DNA from: Verrucomicrobiota bacterium
Lineage (GTDB): Bacteria; Verrucomicrobiota; Verrucomicrobiia; Palsa-1439
Reading direction: 5' to 3'
Assembly: GCA_003152315.1 (NCBI GenBank)
Contig: PLZV01000039.1
Location: forward strand, 152 to 61,510
DNA: 61,359 nucleotides
Translations under genes and position numbers: made by a program
Notes under the pieces: model-generated
Seen by the model: the letters and a program-made list of their open reading frames with translations, nothing else
Told to the model about the DNA's origin: nothing
Databases searched by the model: none
Shown here: positions 8,388 through 15,771 of the stretch, in pieces
Position numbering within the stretch: position 1 is the first letter of the stretch
How the letters are laid out: each line of letters starts with the position of its first letter

Positions 8388-8518
8388 GTTATTCCCCAAC
8401 GAGGTGTATGGTTGGATTGGTCTCAGCGAGTTGCTTCTCTCCGACCAAACCTCGCAGCACTGCGGCGCAGCAAGGCAGCACAGCGAAACATCAACCAGCG
8501 CTGCTAAGGGAAACTTTT
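8388..8518 (+). repeat. Conserved leader, copy 1
   Basis: About 130 bp directly upstream of the ATG at 8519 is similar, I estimate around 70%, to 9182-9311 directly upstream of the GTG at 9312. Shared landmarks in order are GTTATyCC, TCAGCGAG, CTCCGACCAAA, CAGCA.TGCGGC, AAGGCAG, ATCAACC and CGCTGCT. The two start codons line up exactly. It could be a promoter plus untranslated leader that was duplicated. Confidence 0.6.
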
Positions 8519-8914
8519 ATGACAATTAACAAGTTCAGCGGAGAGAATTTCGGCCAGTTCTGCAGCAAACAGTATGAACTCGCCTGTGCGTTGTTGGATT
8601 GCGAGGCGTTCAAATCACGGCAAGCACCGTCACGGAACGAGTGGAGTGAGGTGCTCGCCTCGACAAAAACGATGGTGAAACAGTACGACTGGCCGTTGTA
8701 TGAAGTCACCTGCGATGGCGACGACGCGTCATCCGCGCGCATCATGAATACCGGTTTAATGTTAAACGCCATTCATAAATTGCTGGGTGTATTTCACGGT
8801 CACGATGTGAGTTCCGTGCCGTCGCGAGAGCAGTGGGGCGACATCATGCGGGTGGTGGATGAAACCACCCAGCGTCGCGCCGTGGTTGACCAGGCGGCGA
8901 AACTCCAACATTGA
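8519..8914 (+). CDS. Uncharacterised 131-residue protein
   Basis: The start chosen is the ATG at 8519 (MTINKFSGENFGQFCSKQYE), preceded by AAGGGA and aligned with the start of the gene at 9312 through the shared leader. An open frame continues upstream to 8231, but that part is the leader repeat. The product is soluble, mildly acidic and helical, with no signal peptide or membrane segment and no motif that I recognise. The gene at 8970 follows after 55 bp with its own ribosome binding site, so the two may form an operon. Confidence 0.65.
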   Translation: MTINKFSGENFGQFCSKQYELACALLDCEAFKSRQAPSRNEWSEVLASTKTMVKQYDWPLYEVTCDGDDASSARIMNTGLMLNAIHKLLGVFHGHDVSSVPSREQWGDIMRVVDETTQRRAVVDQAAKLQH

Positions 8915-8969
8915 CGACTTGTCCGACCCAGACCGACCCGGAGGAAGAGGCTTGACCGAAAGGAATCGA

Positions 8970-9170
8970 ATGACCAAAGAACCTAATGTCACCGAAACAG
9001 CTTTCCGTTTCACAACAATCGGCGGAGGCGTCCTCATTAATCGAATTGATGAGATCGAAAAGTTGGCACTGAGCAATCTCCAAAGCGGGAAATCTCTTGA
9101 TCGTGTTGTCACGGGTGCGCTGGTGTCGTTAAAAGATGCTTGCAACGATGCGCGGGCCAGCGTCGCATAG
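8970..9170 (+). CDS. Uncharacterised 66-residue protein
   Basis: The ATG at 8970 follows AAAGGA at ideal spacing, giving MTKEPNVTETAFRFTTIGGG and a helical C-terminal half (LSNLQSGKSLDRVVTGALVS). The protein is soluble with no recognisable domain. Upstream in-frame sequence to 8859 overlaps the preceding gene and is not protein-like. It probably belongs with the 8519 gene in a small operon. Confidence 0.6.
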   Translation: MTKEPNVTETAFRFTTIGGGVLINRIDEIEKLALSNLQSGKSLDRVVTGALVSLKDACNDARASVA

Positions 9171-9181
9171 GAATGGGCGGC

Positions 9182-9311
9182 GTTATCCCAGAATGAGGCT
9201 TATGTTTGTTTCGGTCGTCAGCGAGCTGTCCCACTCCGACCAAATCCTACAGCAATGCGGCCCCAAGGCAGCCGAACCCAATATCAACCTTCGCTGCTGG
9301 AGGGGGCGTCT
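9182..9311 (+). repeat. Conserved leader, copy 2
   Basis: Second copy of the leader described at 8388-8518, ending immediately before the GTG start at 9312. The copy lies about 794 bp from the first and in the same orientation. Confidence 0.6.
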
Positions 9312-9623
9312 GTGGCAATCAAGAGCATAGGTAGACATGAGTTCAACCAGTTGCTACCACATCATCTTGTCTTGGAGAGTCTAATGGGGGAGCAAGTCGA
9401 ATGGTTCGCCAACAAGGCGAAAAACCTCATCGGCACTATTGCCTTGACCAAGACAGGGAAGAGTTGGAATTTTGTCGTTTTGAGGCGGAACAAGCTGGGC
9501 AACTTCCAGATCTGCGACAGCGGAAAGAACTTTTTTAACCTCAGGCAAACAATGGTTCAGTTTAGGTATGCGATGGCAGCGGCCAAGAATAGCCGACAGG
9601 AGGTCTTGCCCAGCTCAGATTGA
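9312..9623 (+). CDS. Uncharacterised 103-residue protein (GTG start)
   Basis: The GTG at 9312 is supported in two ways: a GGAGGGGG site precedes it, and it aligns with the ATG of the 8519 gene through the shared leader (MTIN against VAIK). The product reads IGRHEFNQLLPHHLVLESLM followed by GEQVEWFANKAKNLIGTIAL, then WNFVVLRRNKLGNFQ. This strand-rich pattern with conserved EWFA and W-x-x-VxLRR looks like a family of small proteins of unknown function in Verrucomicrobia. No signal peptide or membrane helix. Confidence 0.65.
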   Translation: MAIKSIGRHEFNQLLPHHLVLESLMGEQVEWFANKAKNLIGTIALTKTGKSWNFVVLRRNKLGNFQICDSGKNFFNLRQTMVQFRYAMAAAKNSRQEVLPSSD

Positions 9624-9648
9624 AGCTGTACCGTCTCTTGAGGTCAGG

Positions 9649-10006
9649 ATGCCCGACATTTTCTTCAAATGCGGGTCATGCGGCAACCATCTCGTTGCCG
9701 ATGATGCGGGGGCTGGGCAGACAATCGACTGTCCCGACTGCAACACCCCCACGACGATCCCCGAAATATCAACGACCCATCAATGTCCTCAATATCGGCA
9801 ACGACTGAAGTTCTCTCCTGAGATGAAAGGAGAGTTGGTGCTAATGTCCGGCCTGTCATGGAGAAGTTCGTCTGCCAGGACAGCATTATCCAGAAACCTG
9901 TCCAAAATGCGGAGCGGGTTGGGTTAAGCCATTACACCGTTGCCCAAGTTGTTCCTACAGCATGGACACCCCGCCGCCGCCACCCCCGGCGAAGCCCAAG
10001 AAGTAA
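9649..10006 (+). pseudogene. Multi-zinc-ribbon protein split by a one-base frameshift
   Basis: From ATG 9649 the frame encodes MPDIFFKCGSCGNHLVADDA with a CxxC pair, then IDCPDCNTPTTIPE (second pair) and HQCPQYRQRLKFSPEMKGE. Near 9840 the reading jumps by one base. The next frame carries CPACHGEVRLPGQHYPETCP, then CGAGWVKPLHRCPSCSYSM, and ends in a proline-rich DTPPPPPPAKPKK tail with TAA at 10004-10006. Removing one A at about 9841-9843 restores a 118-residue protein with five CxxC-type knuckles. One knuckle already has Tyr in place of its second Cys (CPQY). It is either a decaying gene or a single-base sequence error. Confidence 0.72.
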
Positions 10007-10195
10007 CCAACAAGCGCCGTGCAGCGGCTCATTTGGCATAGGTTGAAGCACGTTTGGTTTTAACCCGAATTACCCCAGCATCGCAGATAGTGCTGAAATC
10101 CGCCAGTTCATCCTCAACGGCTGCGACAGACCCGGCAGCTTTGCCATTTAAGACCAATGGGATCACTGATTTAGTTTGCCTAAACAAATCGCATA

Positions 10196-10216
10196 TTGTA
10201 TCGTACTGCGATACAA
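10196..10216 (+). promoter_or_regulatory. Perfect palindromic operator of the MarR-type gene
   Basis: TTGTATCG and CGATACAA form a perfect inverted repeat of 8-bp arms around TACTG. It ends 13 bp before the ATG of the MarR-DUF488 gene. MarR-family dimers typically bind such 16-21-bp palindromes over their own promoters, so autoregulation is the natural reading. Confidence 0.78.
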
Positions 10217-10229
10217 CTTGAAATAAACG

Positions 10230-11300
10230 ATGACTTCAAATGCACGACCGTTAAACTCACGAGTGATGGCGAGACCCAGGCAACTTATCAAGTCGCAGTA
10301 TGAAACACTCGCAGCGTTTCGTTACACGCTTCGGCAGTTTATCTGCTTCAGTGAACAGGCGGCACAGGCTGCCGGCATCACGGCGCAACAGCATCAGGCG
10401 TTGCTGGCCATCAAAGGGTTCCCTGGGCGCGATAGTGTCACGGTGGGCGAATTGGCGGAACGATTGCAGCTTCGCCATCACAGCTCCGTTGGACTGATTG
10501 ACCGGCTGGTGGCGGAGAAGTTGGTGGCACGCGCGCCGTCGGCAGAAGACCACCGGCAGGTTTTCGTTCGACTCACCAGCCGCGGCGAAAATGTGCTGGA
10601 GAAGCTTACGTCGGCCCACGAGGAACAACTGAAGCGAATTGGCCCTGGACTCAACCTGCTGCTCAAGCGGCTTGCTTGCGTCGATGAAGAGAAAATGGAG
10701 CCAATGCAATCGTGTAAACCAAACGCACACATAGGTCTTTTGCCTACTGTACTAACGATCGGCCATTCCACGCGCACGCTCGCTGAATTCATTCGCTTGC
10801 TTCGGGCACACGGTGCAACTCGCGTGGTGGACGTACGGACGGTGCCACGTTCGTGGCACAACCCACAATTCAACAAGACTTCCCTGCCGGGTTCGTTGAA
10901 GAAAGCGGGTCTGCGATATGTCCACATGCCGGGACTAGGCGGCCTGCGTCACGCTCAGCGCGATTCGCCCAACGTGGGCTGGCGAAATGCCTCCTTTCGA
11001 GGTTACGCGGATTACATGCAGACGCCGGAATTTGATCAGAGCCTCGAAGAATTGATCCAGTTGGCGAATCAAGACCGGATCGCCTTGATGTGCGCTGAAG
11101 CGGTGCCCTGGCGCTGTCATCGTTCGCTCATCGCCGATGCCTTGCTGGTTCATGGAATCCGCACGGAGGACATCATGAGTCCAACTCGCCGCCAGGTTCA
11201 TACTCTTACTCCTTTCGCCAAAGTTCGGGGCATCACAATTACCTATCCGACCGTGGCCTCACGGAGCGCTCAAAAGAAGCCATCGGCCAAACGCATATGA
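10230..11300 (+). CDS. MarR-family regulator fused to a DUF488 domain
   Basis: The protein has 356 residues. Residues 15-150 are a MarR winged helix: helical dimer segments, then QQHQALLAIKGFPGRDSVTV, recognition region LAERLQLRHHSSVGLIDRLV and wing region EKLVARAPSAEDHRQVFVRL. Residues 165-335 are a DUF488 domain with VLTIGHSTRTLAEFI, RVVDVRTVPRSWHNPQFNK and the cysteine pattern ALMCAEAVPWRCHRSLIADA. DUF488 proteins are normally separate proteins of about 150-180 residues. The fusion suggests a regulator that senses a ligand or redox state through DUF488. An alternative ATG at 10266 would keep both domains. A perfect palindrome lies 13 bp upstream. The molybdopterin oxidoreductase gene follows 36 bp downstream. 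Confidence 0.9.
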   Translation: MTSNARPLNSRVMARPRQLIKSQYETLAAFRYTLRQFICFSEQAAQAAGITAQQHQALLAIKGFPGRDSVTVGELAERLQLRHHSSVGLIDRLVAEKLVARAPSAEDHRQVFVRLTSRGENVLEKLTSAHEEQLKRIGPGLNLLLKRLACVDEEKMEPMQSCKPNAHIGLLPTVLTIGHSTRTLAEFIRLLRAHGATRVVDVRTVPRSWHNPQFNKTSLPGSLKKAGLRYVHMPGLGGLRHAQRDSPNVGWRNASFRGYADYMQTPEFDQSLEELIQLANQDRIALMCAEAVPWRCHRSLIADALLVHGIRTEDIMSPTRRQVHTLTPFAKVRGITITYPTVASRSAQKKPSAKRI

Positions 11301-11336
11301 ACCTAATCATCTGTTCAAGCCTCTGAGAGTGATGGC

Positions 11337-12938
11337 GTGCGCATTCGATTGAAGACACTGTTGCTGTTGGTTTCGCCGTTCGTGCTCCTGGTTGCCGCGG
11401 CTTATTGGCAGTGGGCCATCGTCGGTCTCCCGCCGCTTCCGCACAGCTTTCAACCCCATCTGGCGGCTCAACCTCAGGGATTTCCGATATGGCTGCGCGC
11501 CACTCATTATGTGAATTTTCTCTTCTTGATTTTGCTGATCCGCAGCGGTTTGCAGATTCTCATGGATCATCCCCGGCTCTACTGGAACGTCCACTGCACG
11601 CCCCGCACGGAGTGGCTCCGGCTGACGCCAATCGAAGTGCCTCGGGATCGCGTGTGGACGGCCAAGAAGGACTCACGCTACCTATCGCCTTGGATTGGAT
11701 TGCCCGGTCGTCGGCACACGGTTGGCATGGCGCGGCATTGGCATTTCCTCAGTGCGCTGTTCTGGGTGGTCAACGGCGGAGTCTTTGTGGCCCTGCTGTT
11801 CGGCACCGAACAGTGGAGGCGTTTAGTGCCAACGTCCTGGCAAATTGTGCCGGACGCGTGGGCTTACTTCGTCCACTACGCTACTTTCCATTTGCCACCG
11901 GAGCCGGACAGTTTCCAGCACTACAACGCGCTGCAGCAACTGACGTACTTCATTGTGGTTTTCATTCTTGCGCCGCTGGCAATCTTGAGCGGCCCTTCGA
12001 TGTCGCCCGCCTTGACGAACCGGTTCCAGTGGTATCCCAGGCTGCCGGGAAACCGTCAGATTGGCCGGTCGCTGCACTTTCTGGTCATGGGCGCGTTTGT
12101 GGTGTTTCTCGTCGCGCATGTGACGATGGTGGCCGTTACGGGATTGGCTCGGAACATGAATCACATTGTGGTGGGCACAAACGACACGCGAGCAATCGGC
12201 CTGTACCTGGGAATATTGGGGCTGGCAATCGTCGTGGTCGTGAACGCGCTCGCTCACTGGATGGCGTGGAAACGCCCGCGCTTCGTCCAGCACGCCTCCA
12301 AGACCATCGTCACGCCCGTCATGAGTGTCCTGCTCGACCGCGCCGTGCCGCAAGCCGAGTTCTCCACGGAAGACATCTCGCCATTTTTCTGGGCCAACGG
12401 CAAGCTGCCCATTGGCGATGACTGGAACACACTGGCCGCCCATGGCTTCAAGGATTACCGGCTGAAAGTGTCCGGCTTGGTCGAAAACCCGGTCGAACTG
12501 TCACTGGACGACCTGCGAAGGATGAACAAGAAGACACAGATTACGCTGCACCATTGTATCCAAGGTTGGTCGGGCATTGCCCAGTGGGGCGGACTGCCCC
12601 TGATTGATTTGGTCGGATTGGTTCGACCCAAGCCAGAAGCGCGGGCCGTCGTCTTCTATTCGTTCGGCGAAGGCGCGGAAGGTGGACGGTTTTATGACAG
12701 TCTCTCGCTGGAGAACGCCCGGCACCCGCAGACCCTGCTCGCTTATGAGATGAACTCCGAATCACTCCCCGTACTGCACGGCGCACCGCTGCGATTGCGA
12801 GTCGAAAACCAACTCGGGTTCAAAATGGTGAAATGGATTCAAGCCATTGAATTTATCGAAAGCGCCAGGTCGGTCGGTAAGGGCGAAGGCGGTTACAACG
12901 AGGACAACGAATACTTCGGTGAGTTAGCCAACATATAA
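11337..12938 (+). CDS. Cytochrome b561-type membrane domain fused to a molybdopterin oxidoreductase domain
   Basis: The product has 533 residues and a GTG start. The N-terminal 300 residues hold about six membrane helices with histidines placed as haem b ligands (RATHYVNFLFLILLIRSG, RHWHFLSALFWVVNGG, RSLHFLVMGAFVVFLVAHV), as in cytochrome b561 or hydrogenase-type cytochromes. Residues 360-515 form a sulfite-oxidase-type molybdopterin domain with the Mo-ligating cysteine in TLHHCIQGWSGIAQWGG and a C-terminal GFKMVKWIQAIEFI. The fusion would let a membrane haem exchange electrons directly with a Mo site, likely facing the periplasm; the substrate is unknown. It is probably cotranscribed with the MarR-DUF488 gene. 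Confidence 0.9.
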   Translation: MRIRLKTLLLLVSPFVLLVAAAYWQWAIVGLPPLPHSFQPHLAAQPQGFPIWLRATHYVNFLFLILLIRSGLQILMDHPRLYWNVHCTPRTEWLRLTPIEVPRDRVWTAKKDSRYLSPWIGLPGRRHTVGMARHWHFLSALFWVVNGGVFVALLFGTEQWRRLVPTSWQIVPDAWAYFVHYATFHLPPEPDSFQHYNALQQLTYFIVVFILAPLAILSGPSMSPALTNRFQWYPRLPGNRQIGRSLHFLVMGAFVVFLVAHVTMVAVTGLARNMNHIVVGTNDTRAIGLYLGILGLAIVVVVNALAHWMAWKRPRFVQHASKTIVTPVMSVLLDRAVPQAEFSTEDISPFFWANGKLPIGDDWNTLAAHGFKDYRLKVSGLVENPVELSLDDLRRMNKKTQITLHHCIQGWSGIAQWGGLPLIDLVGLVRPKPEARAVVFYSFGEGAEGGRFYDSLSLENARHPQTLLAYEMNSESLPVLHGAPLRLRVENQLGFKMVKWIQAIEFIESARSVGKGEGGYNEDNEYFGELANI

Positions 12939-13013
12939 TCCATGGCCGCGCCGGTGCGATAAAATGATGTAATCGATATTGATTCCGATGAAGAGAAGAC
13001 AATGGCATCTTGA

Positions 13014-13214
13014 GGACATGTCCCGCCATCAGAACCGTGGCCGATCCCGAAGATTGTGGATTACAACGAGCAGGAGCACCGGTTTTACTGCGACGAAAAG
13101 CAGATGTACAAGAATCCTGAATGGACGTACTCGGTGCCGTCTGCCGTCAAGTTGCAGACCAGCAGGTACACCAGTGAACGAGCAGCGGCTTTACGAGTTG
13201 GCTGGAAAAAGTAG
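13014..13214 (+). pseudogene. Open frame of an unrecognised small protein lacking a start
   Basis: This frame is open between TGA 13011 and TAG 13212 and reads EPWPIPKIVDYNEQEHRFYC then DEKQMYKNPEWTYSVPSAVK. The composition is protein-like and the third codon positions favour G/C, but no start codon lies before the conserved-looking part. Either a truncated gene or a gene with an upstream frameshift. No family recognised. Confidence 0.3.
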
Positions 13215-13241
13215 AGTGAATCAGAACCAAAGGAGGATGCC

Positions 13242-13625
13242 ATGCATGTGTATAAGCGGTACGATAGCGGGAAACGACGACTGGCGGGGCCACAGCTGTT
13301 CTTCAATCTGGACGAGGAGTTCACTCAATTAAAAGAGGACCCTGAGTGGAGCGCGCGGCACCGCAACGCGGTCACGCTGCTCAAGGAGCCACACTTGAGC
13401 GTCGTATTGGTGGGTCTGCAGAAAGGAGCGGCATTGAGTAAGCACAAGGCGCAAGGACCGGTGACGATTTGCGTTTTGATCGGTGCCGTATGCGTCAAGA
13501 CGGAACACGAATCGCGGACATTACACAGTCACGGGATGCTGTCGCTGGAAAAGGACATTCCGCATGAGGTTGAGGCGCTGGAGGAAAGTGCCGTGCTGGT
13601 GACGATTGCCGAACCTAAGCCGTGA
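13242..13625 (+). CDS. Cupin-domain protein
   Basis: This 127-residue protein is well supported by an AAAGGAGG site before ATG 13242. The C-terminal 80 residues follow the double-stranded beta-helix pattern: VVLVGLQKGAALSKHKAQGP, GAVCVKTEHESRTLHSHGML and EKDIPHEVEALEESAVLVTI. Histidines in SKHKA and PHEVEA sit where cupins bind metal, although motif 1 lacks the usual second histidine. Cupins of this kind are often small sensors or dioxygenase-like enzymes; the function is not determined. A DUF488 remnant follows immediately, a pairing common in stress or detoxification clusters. Confidence 0.82.
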   Translation: MHVYKRYDSGKRRLAGPQLFFNLDEEFTQLKEDPEWSARHRNAVTLLKEPHLSVVLVGLQKGAALSKHKAQGPVTICVLIGAVCVKTEHESRTLHSHGMLSLEKDIPHEVEALEESAVLVTIAEPKP

Positions 13626-13640
13626 GGTGGAGATGTCATC

Positions 13641-13784
13641 CTGATTCATATTAAACGCACTTACGAAACACCGGCGCGAGAGGACGGCGCGCGGTTTCTG
13701 GTCGAGCGCCTGGCAGTAATTGGATCGCGACGGCGTCAATCAGCCTGCTGGCTGACGACGTGCGGGATTGAGGAGAGTCGTTAA
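13641..13784 (+). pseudogene. N-terminal remnant of a DUF488 protein
   Basis: The frame reads LIHIKRTYETPAREDGARFL then VERLAVIGSRRRQ and stops at TAA 13782-13784. The first 25 residues match the usual DUF488 opening (IxIKRxYExPxxxDGxRxLVDRLWPRG), after which similarity ends. No standard start codon is in place: the upstream ATG at 13633 is in another frame. It is a stub following the cupin gene by 15 bp. Confidence 0.6.
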
Positions 13785-13878
13785 CGTCAGCAACCCCTGT
13801 ATGGTGTAAAAAGTCGTACGCTCAAATTCGACGCGATTATCGTGAGCTTTTCCCATCTTCGGGGTAGAATTTCGTATA

Positions 13879-15135
13879 ATGAATGCGACATCTTTTTACG
13901 ATACCATTATTATTGGGGGCGGGCCGGGCGGCAGCACCGCCGGTGCATTCCTGGGCAAAGCTGGGCAGCGGGTATTGCTGTTGGAGCGCGAGATGTTTCC
14001 GCGATTTCACATTGGGGAATCGTTGCTCCCCTTTGGTAACGACGTATTGAAGGACAGTGGCGCATGGGCGAAAATCGATGGGGCCGGGTTCCAACGAAAA
14101 TATGGCGCGGAGTTCGTTGTTGCCAATGGTTCCCGTTGGCAGCGATTTTGGTTCGCTCGCGGCCTGGTAGCCGGGTACGGCGAGACCTTCCAGGTGGAGC
14201 GGGCGAAATTCGATCATGTGTTACTCGACCACGCGGCCAGTTGCGGGTGCGAAGTGCGCCAGGGCTGTGCCGCCAAGGTCATAACGCGAGATGGAGACGA
14301 GTGGTGCGTAAGGCTGGAACAGGGGGAAGTGCGTGGGCGCTGGTTAATCGACGCGAGTGGGCGCGATTCTTTTTTGGGACGAACCCTGGGGTTTGCGAAG
14401 AAACCGATGAATCTCACCAAACGCATCGCGGTGTACGCACATTTCAAAGGTGTGTACCGCAACCCAGGTGACGCAGAGGGACACATCACGATTGTGCGGT
14501 TGGAGGATGGCTGGTTTTGGTTGATACCGTTGGCGGAAGGAAAGATGTCGGTTGGCATGGTGCGGACACTGGAGGACTTGAAGAGGTCGGGCGGTACGGC
14601 GGAGGAGTGGTTCGCAAAGACCGTGGCTTCGAGCAGCGAATTGACGCGTCGAATGAACGGGGCGAAACAGATTGGGCAGTTTTACAAGACAAGCGACTAC
14701 AGCTATCACCACGAGCAAATGGCGATCGACCGCGCCATCATGGTGGGAGACGCGGCGGGATTTATCGACCCGATTTTCTCGTCGGGAGTACACATTGCGA
14801 CGAAGTCAGGTCAAATTGCTGCCGGATTGATTCAGCAGGCGGAGGCAAGAAAACGCGGACTGACAGTGGCCGAGCAACGGCGCTATTCCCGCGACGTGTA
14901 TCGGTACATGGAAGTGTATCGGGAGATGATTTCGATGTACTACGACAACCGTTCCTTTGAAGTGCTGATGCATCCAGAAGGACGGTTCGGTATCGTGCCG
15001 GCGGTGACCTCGATCCTGGCGGGAAACTTTCATCCGTCGTTCAAGATGTGGTGGCGGGTGAAATTGTTTCGGCTCGTTTGCGCCATTCATCGTCGCGTGC
15101 CGATTGTGCCGCGGCTAGATTATTCGGAAGCCTGA
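13879..15135 (+). CDS. Flavin-dependent halogenase-like / geranylgeranyl-reductase-family oxidoreductase
   Basis: The protein has 418 residues. FAD-binding GGGPGGSTAGAFLGKAG occurs at about residues 13-29, followed by PRFHIGESLLP, which is typical of FADH2-dependent halogenases. The central GWFWLIPL matches the GWxWxIP signature, and FIDPIFSSGVHIA matches the FxxPxxSxG motif that marks flavin halogenases. AIMVGDAAGFIDP is the second FAD motif. Related non-halogenating oxidoreductases share some of these, so chlorination of a substrate is an inference. It is cytosolic with no signal peptide. TATAAT at 13875-13880 overlaps the ATG; I do not take it as a promoter. No partner flavin reductase or biosynthetic cluster is visible nearby. 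Confidence 0.85.
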   Translation: MNATSFYDTIIIGGGPGGSTAGAFLGKAGQRVLLLEREMFPRFHIGESLLPFGNDVLKDSGAWAKIDGAGFQRKYGAEFVVANGSRWQRFWFARGLVAGYGETFQVERAKFDHVLLDHAASCGCEVRQGCAAKVITRDGDEWCVRLEQGEVRGRWLIDASGRDSFLGRTLGFAKKPMNLTKRIAVYAHFKGVYRNPGDAEGHITIVRLEDGWFWLIPLAEGKMSVGMVRTLEDLKRSGGTAEEWFAKTVASSSELTRRMNGAKQIGQFYKTSDYSYHHEQMAIDRAIMVGDAAGFIDPIFSSGVHIATKSGQIAAGLIQQAEARKRGLTVAEQRRYSRDVYRYMEVYREMISMYYDNRSFEVLMHPEGRFGIVPAVTSILAGNFHPSFKMWWRVKLFRLVCAIHRRVPIVPRLDYSEA

Positions 15136-15771
15136 AACGGCGCTAGTTACCAATCTCGAGGACGGTTCATATGAGAATGGCGATACCGTGGCGTTTCCGC
15201 TTCTACCGCGTGCGACTGGTGCCGTAAGAAACGAAAACCCAATCCGCTTTACATCTTGCAGGATCGGCGGGATGGGGAACAGCGCCAAAAACAAAGGCAA
15301 CGGCAATCGCAGCATTTGGAGGTTCATCCCCATGCGGCCTTGTTAGGAGCGCATTTTGTCAGAACCTGCTGCTCAGCCGTTGCAAGTCAATGTACAACCA
15401 AATGCTCATAGCACAATTTGAAACATTTCTGATTCGCGTCTAGGAAATCCGCCGAGAACGCCACCAAGTTCTCCAACTTCAACTATCACGTGCGGCTGGT
15501 GCCGTAGCCGCCGACAAAGCGGGCACCAGAAGCTGAGCGACATACCTCGATAGGTATTCAAGCCCCGGCAGTTCGATTCGAAGGCACCGATGAGGATGAG
15601 GAGGCCTGAATCTCGAACTGCTAAAAAACAGCCTCGGACACAAACCATGGCTCGAAAACAGTGGGCCGGTCACCCGCAACGGCTATTGAATCAAACAGCG
15701 GGGGGTGCTATTGTCTCGCTCATGCGAGGCAGTTTTTTTGGGGTCGCTCAACTGCCGCCCTTCATTTTTCT
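15136..15771 (+). other. Gene-free stretch with relic protein tails
   Basis: No complete gene is seen. Two short relics of the C-terminal tail found on secreted proteins here are readable: FYRVRLVP with TAA near 15228, and NFNYHVRLVP with TAG at 15504-15506. They match the ends of the 28211 and 22335 proteins and suggest deleted or decayed copies of such genes. Confidence 0.5.

Noticed and set aside
11405-12421. 338-codon plus-strand ORF
   Set aside because: Out-of-frame shadow of the cytochrome b561/molybdopterin gene, which has clear motifs.
13875-13880. TATAAT as a -10 promoter element of the halogenase-like gene
   Set aside because: It overlaps the start codon itself (ATG at 13879), so transcription would begin inside the gene.
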